64,000 bases of DNA from Chondrinema litorale (lineage in GTDB: Bacteria > Bacteroidota > Bacteroidia > Cytophagales > Flammeovirgaceae): positions 1-64,000 of the forward strand of contig NZ_CP111046.1 in assembly GCF_026250525.1 (NCBI RefSeq). Direction: 5' to 3'. The position numbers were made by a program, and so were the translations under genes. The notes beneath the pieces are model-generated. The model did not search any database, was not told where the DNA came from, and saw only the letters and a program-made list of their open reading frames with translations. The first letter of the stretch is position 1, and the number at the start of each line of letters is the position of its first letter. Positions 53,638-62,474 of the stretch are shown here, in pieces.

Positions 53638-55173
53638 ATGATTAAGCAAATTCAATGGAGCTATTTACTTATGGGTATGAGTTTTTTTACCTTACTAAGT
53701 TGCACCGATCATAAATCTGGTAAAAATAGTGAAATTACTGTTATTGATAGCAGTTCTCAAATCTCAATTACACATAAAGTTACACTCCCGCAAGCACATA
53801 TAGGCGATTTGGAAATTGATACAATGTTATTAGATAGTTATACTCCTCTGCCTCAAAACATAAGAAACTTTTACCTAGAAGCACGGGATGTTTTTTATGA
53901 AAATCCTAATGCTAACTTTACTAATCCATTGATATTAGAGAGTGCTCAAAATAATAATTTGGCTCTTATGGGAGGACCTTTGTTAGGTAAATTGGATAAA
54001 AATGGATTAACTATTTGGTTACGTCCATCAACTTCAAAATCATTAGAAATTAAAGTGAATAAATCTAACAGTACAGAATATAAATCGTATTTAAAAAACT
54101 CTCCTGAACCAGGTATTGAACAAAGAATCGAAATAACTGGATTAGCTGCTGATACAGAATACAATTATGCTATCTATACTAATGAAAATAAGATTGCAGG
54201 AGGTAGTTTTAAAACTCCACCTGATACAGAACAAAAAGGTATATTTCGTTTAACATTCGGCTCAGATTTTCATAAAATTGGTTTACACAACCCAAACCTT
54301 ATCAATACGATTCTAAAAAGAAAACCACAAGCAATGATGCTATTGGGGGATAATGCCGTAGATGACAGAGACAATAAGGTAAATATGCATCGATCAGATT
54401 ATCTCCTTCGCGATATTTCTAAACCATGGATTCAACTAGCTGCGAATATACCTTTATACAGTTGCTGGGATGATCATGATTATTTTAATAATGATAAAGC
54501 TGGAATTCCTGAGGGCTTCAATACTACTGATAGGGATGCACTTCGTGAAATATGGTTTCAAAACTGGAATAACCCCAATTTTGAAGGCTCAGGTATCTAT
54601 TTTAATACTGTTATTGGTCCAGTGGAAGTAATTATGCTAGATTCACGCTCTTGTAGGGAAAATAGTAAACGAGGTGAATACGGCTCTTACCTAGGAATAG
54701 AGCAATTAAATTGGTTAATAGAAAGATTAAAAAAATCTAAGTCGCCGTTTAAGTTAATTTCTAGTGGAACAATGTGGAGTGATTACATCAGTAATGGCAA
54801 AGATTCGTGGGGTACTTGGGATACGCTTGCTCGTGAAGAGATATTCAAATTAATCGAATCGGAAAAGATTCCGGGAGTTATATTTTTAAGTGGTGATCGA
54901 CATGGTGCACGTGGATTTACCATTCCTCGGTCAACCGGTTTTGAATTTTATGAATTTGAAGCTGGTACGCTTGGCGGTGTGCCAGGTCCAGCAGGAATGG
55001 CCAAAGATACTACTCATCAATTATTTGGTTATGATGGAACAGAAGTTATAGCTTTTGGAGAGTTTACATTCGATACAAAAAGTAAAGATACATTTGTAAC
55101 TTTCAGGTTAGTAGATGAATTTGGAAAAGTTTTAGAAGAACTCAAACTACCATACGAGAGGCTTGTACCTTGA
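53638..55173 (+). CDS. PhoD-like alkaline phosphatase lipoprotein
   Basis: Lipobox Leu-Leu-Ser-Cys (Cys22). About residues 100-195 form an N-terminal PhoD-type domain ('LALMGGPLLGKLDKNGLTIWLRP', 'GLAADTEYNYAIY'), and about 200-480 a metallophosphatase core with 'LTFGSDFHKIGLH', 'MMLLGDNAVDD', 'YSCWDDHDYFNND', 'VIMLDSRSCRE' and 'VIFLSGDRHGARGF'. PhoD enzymes are Ca/Fe phosphodiesterase-phosphatases acting outside the cytoplasm. Together with the purple acid phosphatase-like protein at 47-48.8 kb this gives the region a phosphate-scavenging character. 511 aa. Confidence 0.88.
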   Translation: MIKQIQWSYLLMGMSFFTLLSCTDHKSGKNSEITVIDSSSQISITHKVTLPQAHIGDLEIDTMLLDSYTPLPQNIRNFYLEARDVFYENPNANFTNPLILESAQNNNLALMGGPLLGKLDKNGLTIWLRPSTSKSLEIKVNKSNSTEYKSYLKNSPEPGIEQRIEITGLAADTEYNYAIYTNENKIAGGSFKTPPDTEQKGIFRLTFGSDFHKIGLHNPNLINTILKRKPQAMMLLGDNAVDDRDNKVNMHRSDYLLRDISKPWIQLAANIPLYSCWDDHDYFNNDKAGIPEGFNTTDRDALREIWFQNWNNPNFEGSGIYFNTVIGPVEVIMLDSRSCRENSKRGEYGSYLGIEQLNWLIERLKKSKSPFKLISSGTMWSDYISNGKDSWGTWDTLAREEIFKLIESEKIPGVIFLSGDRHGARGFTIPRSTGFEFYEFEAGTLGGVPGPAGMAKDTTHQLFGYDGTEVIAFGEFTFDTKSKDTFVTFRLVDEFGKVLEELKLPYERLVP

Positions 55174-55543
55174 AATCTAATAAGTAGATTATTAAAAAGC
55201 CTAAAATCAAATTGTACTTTACCAACAATATAATATTGAATTATACAGAGATTTAACTTATAAAAATACTGGTAAATTGAATTTTTTCAATATGTTGATG
55301 GAGTATTAGATAAAGTTTGCAAATAAGTTTTAAATTCTTTCACCTATCTACTTTAATATTCAAAATTAAAGGTTTTATAAACATTAAAAGGCTACAACAT
55401 TGGGCTAATTGCTCAAATAGAAAAAGCTCATCAAAAATAAAGATTTTCAGTTTACGCAAAAAAAGCTAATTGATGATCTCTAAAAGAAGCCTATTAAACT
55501 AACAATAAAACAAAGTATAAACAACAATCTAAACTCGATTAAC
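55174..55543. other. intergenic region before the STAS-like gene cluster
   Basis: About 370 AT-rich bases without a gene. I see no convincing hairpin with a T tract or consensus -7 element. TAAAGTTTG near 55313 has one extra base relative to the promoter consensus. Confidence 0.4.
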
Positions 55544-55987
55544 ATGGTAAATATCAATGCTTCTAAAATAATATTTGAGAGTCGATTTTTGAGAATCAAA
55601 TTTTGTGATAAATACAATATATTATCTATAACTTGGCTATCTGGTATCAATCAGATGAACAACAATCAGTTAAAAAAAGAACTCTTAGAATTAGTTAAGA
55701 TAGCGAATAACTGTAATTATGATAGAATCTTTATTAATGAAAGTAACTTTTCTTACCTACCTAAACTGGATATAAAATTATGCTTCTATCAGTTTTATAA
55801 AGAAAGACTTTCCCATTTGAAAAAAACAGTTGGCATTTTAAAGCATTCTGATGATTACCACTCTTTTAATGTTTGTCATTCCATTTGCGAAGTAGAAACA
55901 CAAAACAGTACTTTTCAGTATTTTGATTCAACTGAAGAAGCAATGGGTTGGATTACTCATTCTCAACTTGCTTTTGAATGTATTTAA
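55544..55987 (+). CDS. SpoIIAA/STAS-like small protein, paralogue 2
   Basis: 147 aa, cytoplasmic. It aligns by eye with the genes at 27314, 56251 and 56983: 'FLRIKFCDKYNILSITWLSG' at the N-terminus, 'MNNNQLKKELLEL', 'YDRIFINESNFSYLP', 'KKTVGILKHSDDY' and a C-terminal 'FQYFDSTEEAMGWI'. The last motif corresponds to the F-D-x-x-E-A-x-x-W-I helix of SpoIIAA-like proteins. It has more cysteines than its paralogues. First of three tandem genes separated by 230-260 bases each, so each may have its own promoter. Function unknown; a regulatory protein-binding role is inferred. Confidence 0.62.
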   Translation: MVNINASKIIFESRFLRIKFCDKYNILSITWLSGINQMNNNQLKKELLELVKIANNCNYDRIFINESNFSYLPKLDIKLCFYQFYKERLSHLKKTVGILKHSDDYHSFNVCHSICEVETQNSTFQYFDSTEEAMGWITHSQLAFECI

Positions 55988-56250
55988 ATTTTTATTCTAA
56001 TATCACTATAATATAATTCACTTTTATTGAATCTAAATCTATTGATAACCTTTTGTCCTTTTAAATTATATATAACTTCCCAAAGCAGAGCTAAAGATTG
56101 AATATAGCATTTGCTTAAATAACTATTAATGTAAGAACATCTTCTCAATTTCATATTTAACTCTTTGTTATATATAGAGTCAACCCTGAAAATCTTTGAA
56201 GCAATAATTACTATACATTAATTTCACTTTAGACTTTAACCAATACTATT

Positions 56251-56751
56251 ATGAAAAACATTTATGAAAGCTCCTTCAATAAAATTGAATATTCTGATAA
56301 ATTAAAACTATTAGAAATTTCTTGGCTTAAGAAAACAGAAAGTATGAATGAGAACCAGTTCAAATCTGAATTTCTTACTAATCTATCAATTGCACAAAAT
56401 TACAATTTCGATAAACTAATAGTTGATGAAAGCCAATTTCATTTCCAAAGAGAATTACACATTGAGCAATGGGCAAATTCTATCATCAATACCAAACAGC
56501 TAAAAAAATCTAATAAAATAAAGATGGCAGTAGTTTACAGCAAAGAATCTTTGCAGGAAATAGCTATAAAAAAAATAATTACCCAAATGGATCTCCAAGA
56601 TGTAGAAACAATATATTTTGAAAGCAAAGTAGATGCTCAAAATTGGCTTTTAAATGGTGAAATAATACCTTCAAATAGACAAGTACTTATTTTATATAAT
56701 AATGTCTTTACAGATTTTTCCAGCTATTTAGATCAAAAACAGGTATCATAA
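56251..56751 (+). CDS. SpoIIAA/STAS-like small protein, paralogue 3
   Basis: 166 aa. It shares 'SSFNKIEYSDKLKLLEISWL', 'MNENQFKSEFLTN', 'FDKLIVDESQFHFQ', 'IEQWAN', 'KMAVVYSK' and 'IYFESKVDAQNWLL' with its paralogues, most clearly with 56983 ('SSF', 'QSEFLTF', 'IDERMFKF', 'W'). Compared with them it carries about 25 extra C-terminal residues ending 'YLDQKQVS'. No signal peptide or helix for membranes. The residue where STAS antagonists carry a phosphorylated Ser is not obvious, so classical anti-sigma antagonism is not implied. Confidence 0.62.
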   Translation: MKNIYESSFNKIEYSDKLKLLEISWLKKTESMNENQFKSEFLTNLSIAQNYNFDKLIVDESQFHFQRELHIEQWANSIINTKQLKKSNKIKMAVVYSKESLQEIAIKKIITQMDLQDVETIYFESKVDAQNWLLNGEIIPSNRQVLILYNNVFTDFSSYLDQKQVS

Positions 56752-56928
56752 AAAGTTTAGATGGAAAATGTTTCTATTTATAATTAATTTTTCATAATTT
56801 AATTAGACGTTTTAAATTAAATCTCTCATAAATTTTATATGTAACTATTCTAATATCATATTTAAATATACTGTCTCTAATTGCAAAAGAATTATAAAAA
56901 TATCAATATTTAAATATGCTACTAAAGT

Positions 56929-56948
56929 GTTTATATGTTTGTATAAAC
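56929..56948 (+). promoter_or_regulatory. palindromic operator overlapping a -7 element
   Basis: GTTTATA-TGTTTG-TATAAAC has perfect 7-base arms; TATGTTTG inside it (56934-56941) is an exact TAnnTTTG match, 42 bases before the start of paralogue 4. A protein bound here would cover the promoter. Confidence 0.45.
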
Positions 56949-56982
56949 GAACCATATACCAAACTATAACCACTCAATAATT

Positions 56983-57387
56983 ATGACAATTATTTATAAG
57001 AGTTCATTTGTTAGAATTTGCTATTCATCCTCATTAAACTTAATGGATATAGTATGGATGCCAGCTAGTAAGAGATTATTACCCGCTCAATACCAATCTG
57101 AATTTCTTACATTTCTGCAATACCAAAATATCTATAAAGTACAAAATATTTTGATAGATGAGAGGATGTTTAAATTTAAAGTTGAGCCCGAGCTCCAAAA
57201 ATGGATTATTGTTATGATTATGGAGAGAATGATATCTATAGCACAAAAAGTCGCCATTTTATCGAATGAAGATCCTGTTAGAGATAGAACAATAAAATCT
57301 ACAGTTGAAAAATCTAAGTTGTTTCAATTACAATTAGCTTTTTTTAAAGACAAAAATGCCGCTAAAGATTTTCTAACCAAAGAATAA
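56983..57387 (+). CDS. SpoIIAA/STAS-like small protein, paralogue 4
   Basis: 134 aa, the shortest of the family. Conserved pieces: 'SSFVRICYSSSLNLMDIVWMP', 'LPAQYQSEFLTFL', 'VQNILIDERMFKFKVEPELQKW', 'QKVAILSNED' and 'LAFFKDKNAAKDFL'. The middle 'VEPELQKWI' closely resembles 'VGPEIQQWI' in the distant copy at 27314, showing that these two are related despite a 29-kb separation. Converges on the Gfo/Idh gene. Likely expressed from the promoter at 56934 under control of the palindrome there. Confidence 0.65.
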   Translation: MTIIYKSSFVRICYSSSLNLMDIVWMPASKRLLPAQYQSEFLTFLQYQNIYKVQNILIDERMFKFKVEPELQKWIIVMIMERMISIAQKVAILSNEDPVRDRTIKSTVEKSKLFQLQLAFFKDKNAAKDFLTKE

Positions 57388-57472
57388 GTACATTCTTCAG
57401 TGGCATTTTATAGGTTAAACAAACAAGCATGTAACAAGGTATAAATTGCGAATTCTTATGCTCAGTTCGAAA

Positions 57473-58582
57473 TCATTTTAATTCAATGGTTTTATTCAAC
57501 TGAGCACTTCTAATAGCAGCATCTAAAATTTCAACTACAATTAAATTATTCTCTAAAGAAGATAAATCGTACTTTTCTGTCTTGATATCACCATGAATTA
57601 CAGATGCTAGATAAACAAAAGGATCATTATAAGGGTATTTTCTATCTGGCAATTCCATTTGTTCTTCATCAAACGAATCATAACCAGTAGTAATTCGTAC
57701 TCTCAAATCATGTTTGTTATCAGAATAGATGGCGCCTTTCAAGCCATAAATTTCCATATCTTTTCTACCAATTGGCCAGTTCCAAGATGCTTGAATTATG
57801 GCAACTAAATTATCATAAGACAAAAGTATAATTGCTTCATCATCCACCTTCGGGTTATTTTCAGGTTGTTGTTGGGCTGTAATCGCAGTTACACTGTTTG
57901 GCTTTTTACCTTCCATAATCCAAGTTAGCAGATTTGCTCCGTAACATCCAAAGTCTGTAATTGCGCCTCCACCATTTAATTCTGGATCGGTTAACCACTC
58001 TAAGAACTCTTTATTCACTCCTATTTTCTTTGGACCTTTGTGTCCATCTCTCACAACTATTTTTCTGAGGTCTCCAATAATTGTATCTTGTTGTATTAAT
58101 TCATAGGCTTTTTGGTTTGTCGGATACCAAGTGGTTTCAAAATTGGTCAATAAGTGTATTCCATGCTTATCTACCAACTTTTCCATTTTTTTAGCATGAT
58201 CTAAACTTACAGCTAAAGGCTTTTCTACCATCACATGAATACCAGCTGGCGCACAAACTTCAACAATCTTTAGGTGATCATATATATTACCAAAAGCAGT
58301 TACAGCCTCAGGTTTTTTAGCTTTAATCATTTCCTCTATTGTATTATAAACAATATCCATAGAGTAATTATACTGCTCTGAATATCGTTTTGCTAAATCT
58401 TTATTTGGTTCTACAATACCAACTATCTCAAACTCTTTATGTGATTTGTTTCTATTTAAAATACCATGCACATGCGAATGTGTTAAACCCACTACTCCTA
58501 TTTTTAAAGGCTCATTTTGGCTAAAGAGATTTGTATATAAAAATTGAAGGAATACTACACAAAGGATTTTATATTTAATCAT
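57473..58582 (-). CDS. secreted Gfo/Idh/MocA family oxidoreductase
   Basis: 369 aa with a signal peptide of about 21 residues ('FLYTNLFSQ'), followed by the Rossmann motif 'KIGVVGLTHSHVHG' and 'HVMVEKPLAVSLDHAKKM', in which the Lys of the EKP motif is the family's catalytic residue. 'GGGAITDFGCYGANLLTWI' is the substrate-side signature. Relatives oxidise or epimerise sugars with tightly held NAD(P). Export of such an enzyme, as with the GH109 gene at 6.5 kb, is known in Bacteroidota. It is the last of three minus-strand genes; 139 bases separate it from the hypothetical gene before it. Confidence 0.85.
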   Translation of the reverse strand: MIKYKILCVVFLQFLYTNLFSQNEPLKIGVVGLTHSHVHGILNRNKSHKEFEIVGIVEPNKDLAKRYSEQYNYSMDIVYNTIEEMIKAKKPEAVTAFGNIYDHLKIVEVCAPAGIHVMVEKPLAVSLDHAKKMEKLVDKHGIHLLTNFETTWYPTNQKAYELIQQDTIIGDLRKIVVRDGHKGPKKIGVNKEFLEWLTDPELNGGGAITDFGCYGANLLTWIMEGKKPNSVTAITAQQQPENNPKVDDEAIILLSYDNLVAIIQASWNWPIGRKDMEIYGLKGAIYSDNKHDLRVRITTGYDSFDEEQMELPDRKYPYNDPFVYLASVIHGDIKTEKYDLSSLENNLIVVEILDAAIRSAQLNKTIELK

Positions 58583-58721
58583 GCTTTTGTTTGTCTATTA
58601 GGTTGGTAATTGGAAAAATAAAAAAGTAAGCTATGCTCCTGCTAAATCGTGTAATCTAACACATTTTATAGTTTTTACTACTACGACTATAGATTAATAT
58701 TTCTGTTTGATGGATATAATA

Positions 58722-59318
58722 TTATGCCCATCTATCATTATTGATATCTACCAGTTTATCAGTATTCCACTTAATTGGAGGTTCTTCAAAAATTAAATTT
58801 TCAGGTTTACCTATAATTGTTTGAAGAAATGGATTTACTCTGCCAAGTTTTAAAATCCAATCCATATTGTCCATAATAGATATAGCTTTACCACTATAAA
58901 ATTTATTAAAATGTTCTTTTGGTAACCAAGATAAAATAGCATTTCCTAGATGATTAAACGCTGCAAAATCTTTACCTTTTGCAATCCATGTATCCCAAGG
59001 TGGACATTCACTTACATCATAAAGCCCTTGTGCATAAAACTCAGCACCTCCATCATATACACTGTCTTCTGGATCACTCCAGATTAGTGAACCTAGCTCA
59101 ACAACTTCACTTTCGGTTAAAAGCTCAATTTTATTTTCGTGCAAGTAATTACTTCGCTTAGCAATCAATTTATAAAATTCTTCTTTAGGTAAATCTAAAT
59201 AACCTTTACAAGATAGAGGTTTCAGTTCGTCTGAGCGATAATAGTTTTTCTCAAAATCAGGATTTACTTTTCTAACCCAAGTAACTGTTTCTAGAATTAC
59301 CCTTTTTAAATCATTCAT
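58722..59318 (-). CDS. hypothetical protein between oxidoreductase genes
   Basis: 198 aa without signal peptide or membrane helix; I do not recognise the family. It contains the striking 'YDVSECPPWDTWIAKGKDF' region (about 105-123) and the acidic 'VELGSLIWSDPEDSVYDGGAEF' ahead of it, with many Trp, Pro and Asp residues. It lies 42 bases after the PhyH gene stop, so the two are probably co-transcribed. Product probably cytoplasmic. Confidence 0.62.
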   Translation of the reverse strand: MNDLKRVILETVTWVRKVNPDFEKNYYRSDELKPLSCKGYLDLPKEEFYKLIAKRSNYLHENKIELLTESEVVELGSLIWSDPEDSVYDGGAEFYAQGLYDVSECPPWDTWIAKGKDFAAFNHLGNAILSWLPKEHFNKFYSGKAISIMDNMDWILKLGRVNPFLQTIIGKPENLIFEEPPIKWNTDKLVDINNDRWA

Positions 59319-59360
59319 GTTTTATGGTTATGCTAATTATTTGCATAAATATATCAACTT

Positions 59361-60293
59361 CTACCATTTGTCTAAACCTAATAACTTTCTGCCTAAGTCA
59401 GAGAGTTCAGCCACTGAATGCTGTTTCTCTCTATGCAAAGGATCACCAGGAAATGCATAACCTTCTGGAGTTATTTTTTCTCGCCAACAACGGATTCGCC
59501 ATTCTTTCATGTCTAGGTTCTCTTCTTCTGCGGGCATCATCGAAATGTATTGTGCTACTCGAACCTTATCACTATTATTCGGCCTAATACCATGTGGCTG
59601 AGAACTATTAAAAATCAGCAAATCACCAGCTTCCATTTTTACTTTGGTTGGTGTAAACCCAGTTGTATCTGGTTTAAAATAGTTGCGGTCTTTAGGCTGA
59701 GTCAATTTCCAAGTATCATAAGTTCTAAATAATTCTGGAATACATTGAAAGCCCCCCATGTTTTCATCTGTCTGATCTACTAAAGCCAACACTCCTTGCA
59801 CATTTTGTGGTTTCGTTTCGGGATCGTAATCCCAATGTATAAAACCCTTATATTCATGACCAGGACGAATCGGGAAATTTAGGTTAGCTCTGTCTATACT
59901 TACCCATAACTTTTCTGTTCCCCAAATATCTGCAAATGCTTGATGCACCCTTGGATAAGAGCGATTATCCCACATGTATTGATGATTGTAAACCTCAACC
60001 ATACCTGTGTTATTCAATTCTGCCATTTTTATTTCGAGTGTTGGTTTGTACCAAGTCTCCGGGTCTTCTGGATTTTTACCTTCGTATTCCCACAAAAAAT
60101 CAGTAAGCTTTTTTGCTTGTGCTGCCGGAATCGCATTTTTGACAACTATATACCCATTTTCTATCCAAAACTTCCAATCATCTTCACTTAAAACTCGAAG
60201 CGGTTCATTTTTACTGCGGTCACTCAATTTGACTTTACTAGACTTCGACAAAGCCGGATTTCTTTTAATTTCTTTCTGATCAGTATTTTTCAT
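59361..60293 (-). CDS. phytanoyl-CoA dioxygenase (PhyH) family protein
   Basis: 310 aa Fe(II)/2-oxoglutarate-dependent dioxygenase. The iron ligands are visible: His153 and Asp155 in 'GFIHWDYDP' and distal His234 in 'NSSQPHGIRPNN'; Arg245 in 'KVRVAQYISM' would hold 2-oxoglutarate. 'ENMGGFQCIPELF' and 'MEAGDLLIFNSS' complete the double-stranded beta-helix. It would hydroxylate an unknown substrate; many bacterial PhyH proteins act on small metabolites rather than phytanoyl-CoA. Leads the minus-strand group with the hypothetical protein and, further on, the secreted oxidoreductase. Confidence 0.88.
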   Translation of the reverse strand: MKNTDQKEIKRNPALSKSSKVKLSDRSKNEPLRVLSEDDWKFWIENGYIVVKNAIPAAQAKKLTDFLWEYEGKNPEDPETWYKPTLEIKMAELNNTGMVEVYNHQYMWDNRSYPRVHQAFADIWGTEKLWVSIDRANLNFPIRPGHEYKGFIHWDYDPETKPQNVQGVLALVDQTDENMGGFQCIPELFRTYDTWKLTQPKDRNYFKPDTTGFTPTKVKMEAGDLLIFNSSQPHGIRPNNSDKVRVAQYISMMPAEEENLDMKEWRIRCWREKITPEGYAFPGDPLHREKQHSVAELSDLGRKLLGLDKW

Positions 60294-60501
60294 GAGTCTA
60301 AATTTTCATTCAATTTAATTAATTATGAGATATGAAATCATTAAAGAACTTAGATAAATACAGTTTATCAAATCAATTTTTGAGATTGTAGAAATTTAAA
60401 TTGGGGTTTTATTTAAGAATCTGAAAGGCCATACATCTTTGCTTTAAAAAGAAATCAATCAAAGAAAACTTTATCATTAAGAATAAGCTTGTATAAATCG
60501 T

Positions 60502-61380
60502 ATGGATCAGATTAAAATATTAGACATGAACAAGCTTAGATTAATACTATTTTTACTGATATTAAGCGGGATTTACTCTAGTGATTGTTTTGCACAAGCA
60601 TGGGTTCAAAAAAAAGGAGGAAGTTATTCTCAAATAGCTTATTCTTCGATTGTAGGTGAAAGCAAGTATAATAATAGTGGAGACCCGCTCGATTTGGTAA
60701 GAAAAGTATCTGATCGAACTTTGCAGCTTTACCATGAACACGGAATCACAGATAAATTGACAGTAGTTGGAACAATCCCCATTAAGTTTGTACAAACTGG
60801 TGACGAAATTGTTTCTTCAGGCTTTACAGGAAACACACTTCCAGCCGGTAATTTAATTAGTTTAGGCAATGCAAGTTTTGCATTTATTTATGGACTCAAA
60901 CAGAATGCTACATGGGTTTATTCTGTTCAATTGAGAACCGATTTAAATACTGCTAGTAGAGAAGATAAAACAGGTTTACAAACGGGTGTAGACGCATGGG
61001 GTTTAGCTCCTTCTTTCCACATAGGCTATGGAGCAAGTGGTTTTTGGTCTGCCTTCGATATTGGCACCAACTTTCGCACAAATGATTATAGCACTCAATT
61101 TTACTCCAACATACAATTAGGAACCAAAGTGAAAAAGCTTGTTGATGTAATTGGTCAGTTTCAAGTTTTACAATCTTTTGAAGATGGAAACCACGATGAT
61201 GGAAATGCAATAGAAACAGGTTTGTATACCAACAATCTCGAATATGCAGCTTACAGTTTAAAAGTTGGTTATGGAATTAAAGAGCACATTACACTTTGGG
61301 GAGCTATTGGCGGTGGTGTTTCTGGTAATGATGTATTAAGAGCACCAGCATTTACGCTAGCTGTGAGTTATAAAAGATAA
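60502..61380 (+). CDS. predicted outer-membrane beta-barrel protein
   Basis: 292 aa; the signal peptide fits best if translation starts at the ninth codon (60526, 'MNKLRLILFLLILSG') and ends near 'CFAQA'. The rest is rich in alternating strands with aromatic girdles, e.g. 'SYSQIAYSSIVGESKYN', 'LTVVGTIPIKFVQTG', 'TLWGAIGGGVSGND', and ends 'LAVSYKR', like the small channel or 'MetA-pathway' type outer-membrane proteins. Substrate unknown. Its stop is 11 bases before the Crp/Fnr gene, so the regulator and this protein form an operon. Confidence 0.72.
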   Translation: MDQIKILDMNKLRLILFLLILSGIYSSDCFAQAWVQKKGGSYSQIAYSSIVGESKYNNSGDPLDLVRKVSDRTLQLYHEHGITDKLTVVGTIPIKFVQTGDEIVSSGFTGNTLPAGNLISLGNASFAFIYGLKQNATWVYSVQLRTDLNTASREDKTGLQTGVDAWGLAPSFHIGYGASGFWSAFDIGTNFRTNDYSTQFYSNIQLGTKVKKLVDVIGQFQVLQSFEDGNHDDGNAIETGLYTNNLEYAAYSLKVGYGIKEHITLWGAIGGGVSGNDVLRAPAFTLAVSYKR

Positions 61381-61391
61381 TTCAAATATCT

Positions 61392-61955
61392 ATGCAAGCA
61401 GTTTTAAGAGATCACTTTGAGAAAACAATCTCACTTACTGACGAAGAATTTGACTTTGTGTTTTCTCATTTCTCTTTGGTTGAGTTTAAGAAGAATCAAT
61501 ACGTCTTCAAAAAAGGAGACAAAGTACAGCATGCATATTTTGTAGTGGCAGGATTGCTAAAATTGGTTTACATAGATGATTCAGCCAATGAACATATAGT
61601 GTCTTTTGCAATGGAAGATTGGTGGGAAAGTGATTTTTATGCGCTATTTACACAATCAAAAGCAAGTATGTATTTGCAATGTCTCGAAGATTCTCAATTG
61701 CTCAGCTTATCGTTAGAATCGTATCAGTCTTTATGTGAAGAGATGCCTAAAATGCAGAGTTTCTTTTTACAGAAATCAAATTTAGGATTTATCGGCTCAC
61801 AACAACGGATTTTATCTTTACTTACCACAAATGCAAAAGAGCGTTACGAACAACTTATAACTCAATACCCTTCCCTACTCCAACGAGTATCTAAAACACA
61901 ATTAGCCACATATTTAGGTGTATCAAGAGAAACACTTAGCAGACTTTATTCATAG
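61392..61955 (+). CDS. Crp/Fnr-family transcriptional regulator
   Basis: 187 aa: a cyclic nucleotide-binding-type barrel (about 20-115, 'NQYVFKKGDKVQHAYFVVAGLLKLVY') and a C-terminal winged helix ('RVSKTQLATYLGVSRETLSRLYS') with the family's recognition helix. No Cys cluster for oxygen sensing is present. It follows the outer-membrane protein gene by 11 bases. A near-consensus Crp/Fnr site lies just behind it, before ridA (61966-61981), which suggests that it controls ridA and perhaps its own operon. Confidence 0.88.
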   Translation: MQAVLRDHFEKTISLTDEEFDFVFSHFSLVEFKKNQYVFKKGDKVQHAYFVVAGLLKLVYIDDSANEHIVSFAMEDWWESDFYALFTQSKASMYLQCLEDSQLLSLSLESYQSLCEEMPKMQSFFLQKSNLGFIGSQQRILSLLTTNAKERYEQLITQYPSLLQRVSKTQLATYLGVSRETLSRLYS

Positions 61956-61965
61956 AAAATAGAAT

Positions 61966-61981
61966 AGTGATCTAAGTCACA
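61966..61981 (+). promoter_or_regulatory. Crp/Fnr-type palindrome
   Basis: AGTGA-TCTAAG-TCACA matches TGTGA-N6-TCACA at 9 of 10 positions. Its centre is about 41 bases before the transcription start predicted from the -7 element at 62004, the classic class II activator position. Confidence 0.6.
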
Positions 61982-61983
61982 GG

Positions 61984-62011
61984 TTTGTCTTTTGCCAAGC
62001 CCATAGTTTTG
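61984..62011 (+). promoter_or_regulatory. promoter of ridA
   Basis: TTTG (61984-61987), 16 bases, then TAGTTTTG (62004-62011), an exact TAnnTTTG match, 56 bases before the start codon. Among the best promoter matches in the window. Confidence 0.55.
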
Positions 62012-62067
62012 TTGTGCAATCAAATAAGTATTGCATCAACTAAAAACTCAATGTTAAATTAAACAAG

Positions 62068-62457
62068 ATGGAGAAAAAAGTAATAAACCCTTGGCAGTGG
62101 CAAGATGAACGTAGTTATGTACAAGCAGTTGAAACAACAAATGTACAAGGGACATTATATGTTTCGGGGCAAACAGCCATAGATGATCAGGGCATTTCGA
62201 GCAATGCCAATATGAAAACCCAACTCATACTTGCCATTCAAAACCTAGAGAAAGTAATTAATGATGCTGGTTACCTTTGTGAAAATATTGTTAGACTAAA
62301 TGTTTATACCACTTCTAGCGAAGAGTTGTTTAATCACTTCGATATATTTCAAGAATGGATAAGCAAGCATAACATCAAACAAGCAAGTACTTTATTTGAA
62401 GTAAAAAGTCTGTTTGAATCACTCAAAGTAGAGCTAGAAGCGACTGTAGTTAAATAA
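62068..62457 (+). CDS. ridA: RidA family protein
   Basis: 129 aa, normal RidA/YjgF size. 'GTLYVSGQTAID' (about 29-40), 'MKTQLILAIQNLEKVINDAG' and 'IVRLNVYTTS' match the family; the usual conserved Arg that binds the substrate carboxylate in 'RLNVYTTS' is present. RidA enzymes hydrolyse reactive enamines and imines made by PLP enzymes. Monocistronic, behind a Crp/Fnr-type site, and convergent with the AraC gene 17 bases on. Confidence 0.88.
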   Translation: MEKKVINPWQWQDERSYVQAVETTNVQGTLYVSGQTAIDDQGISSNANMKTQLILAIQNLEKVINDAGYLCENIVRLNVYTTSSEELFNHFDIFQEWISKHNIKQASTLFEVKSLFESLKVELEATVVK

Positions 62458-62474
62458 CAATTACTAAGACTCAC

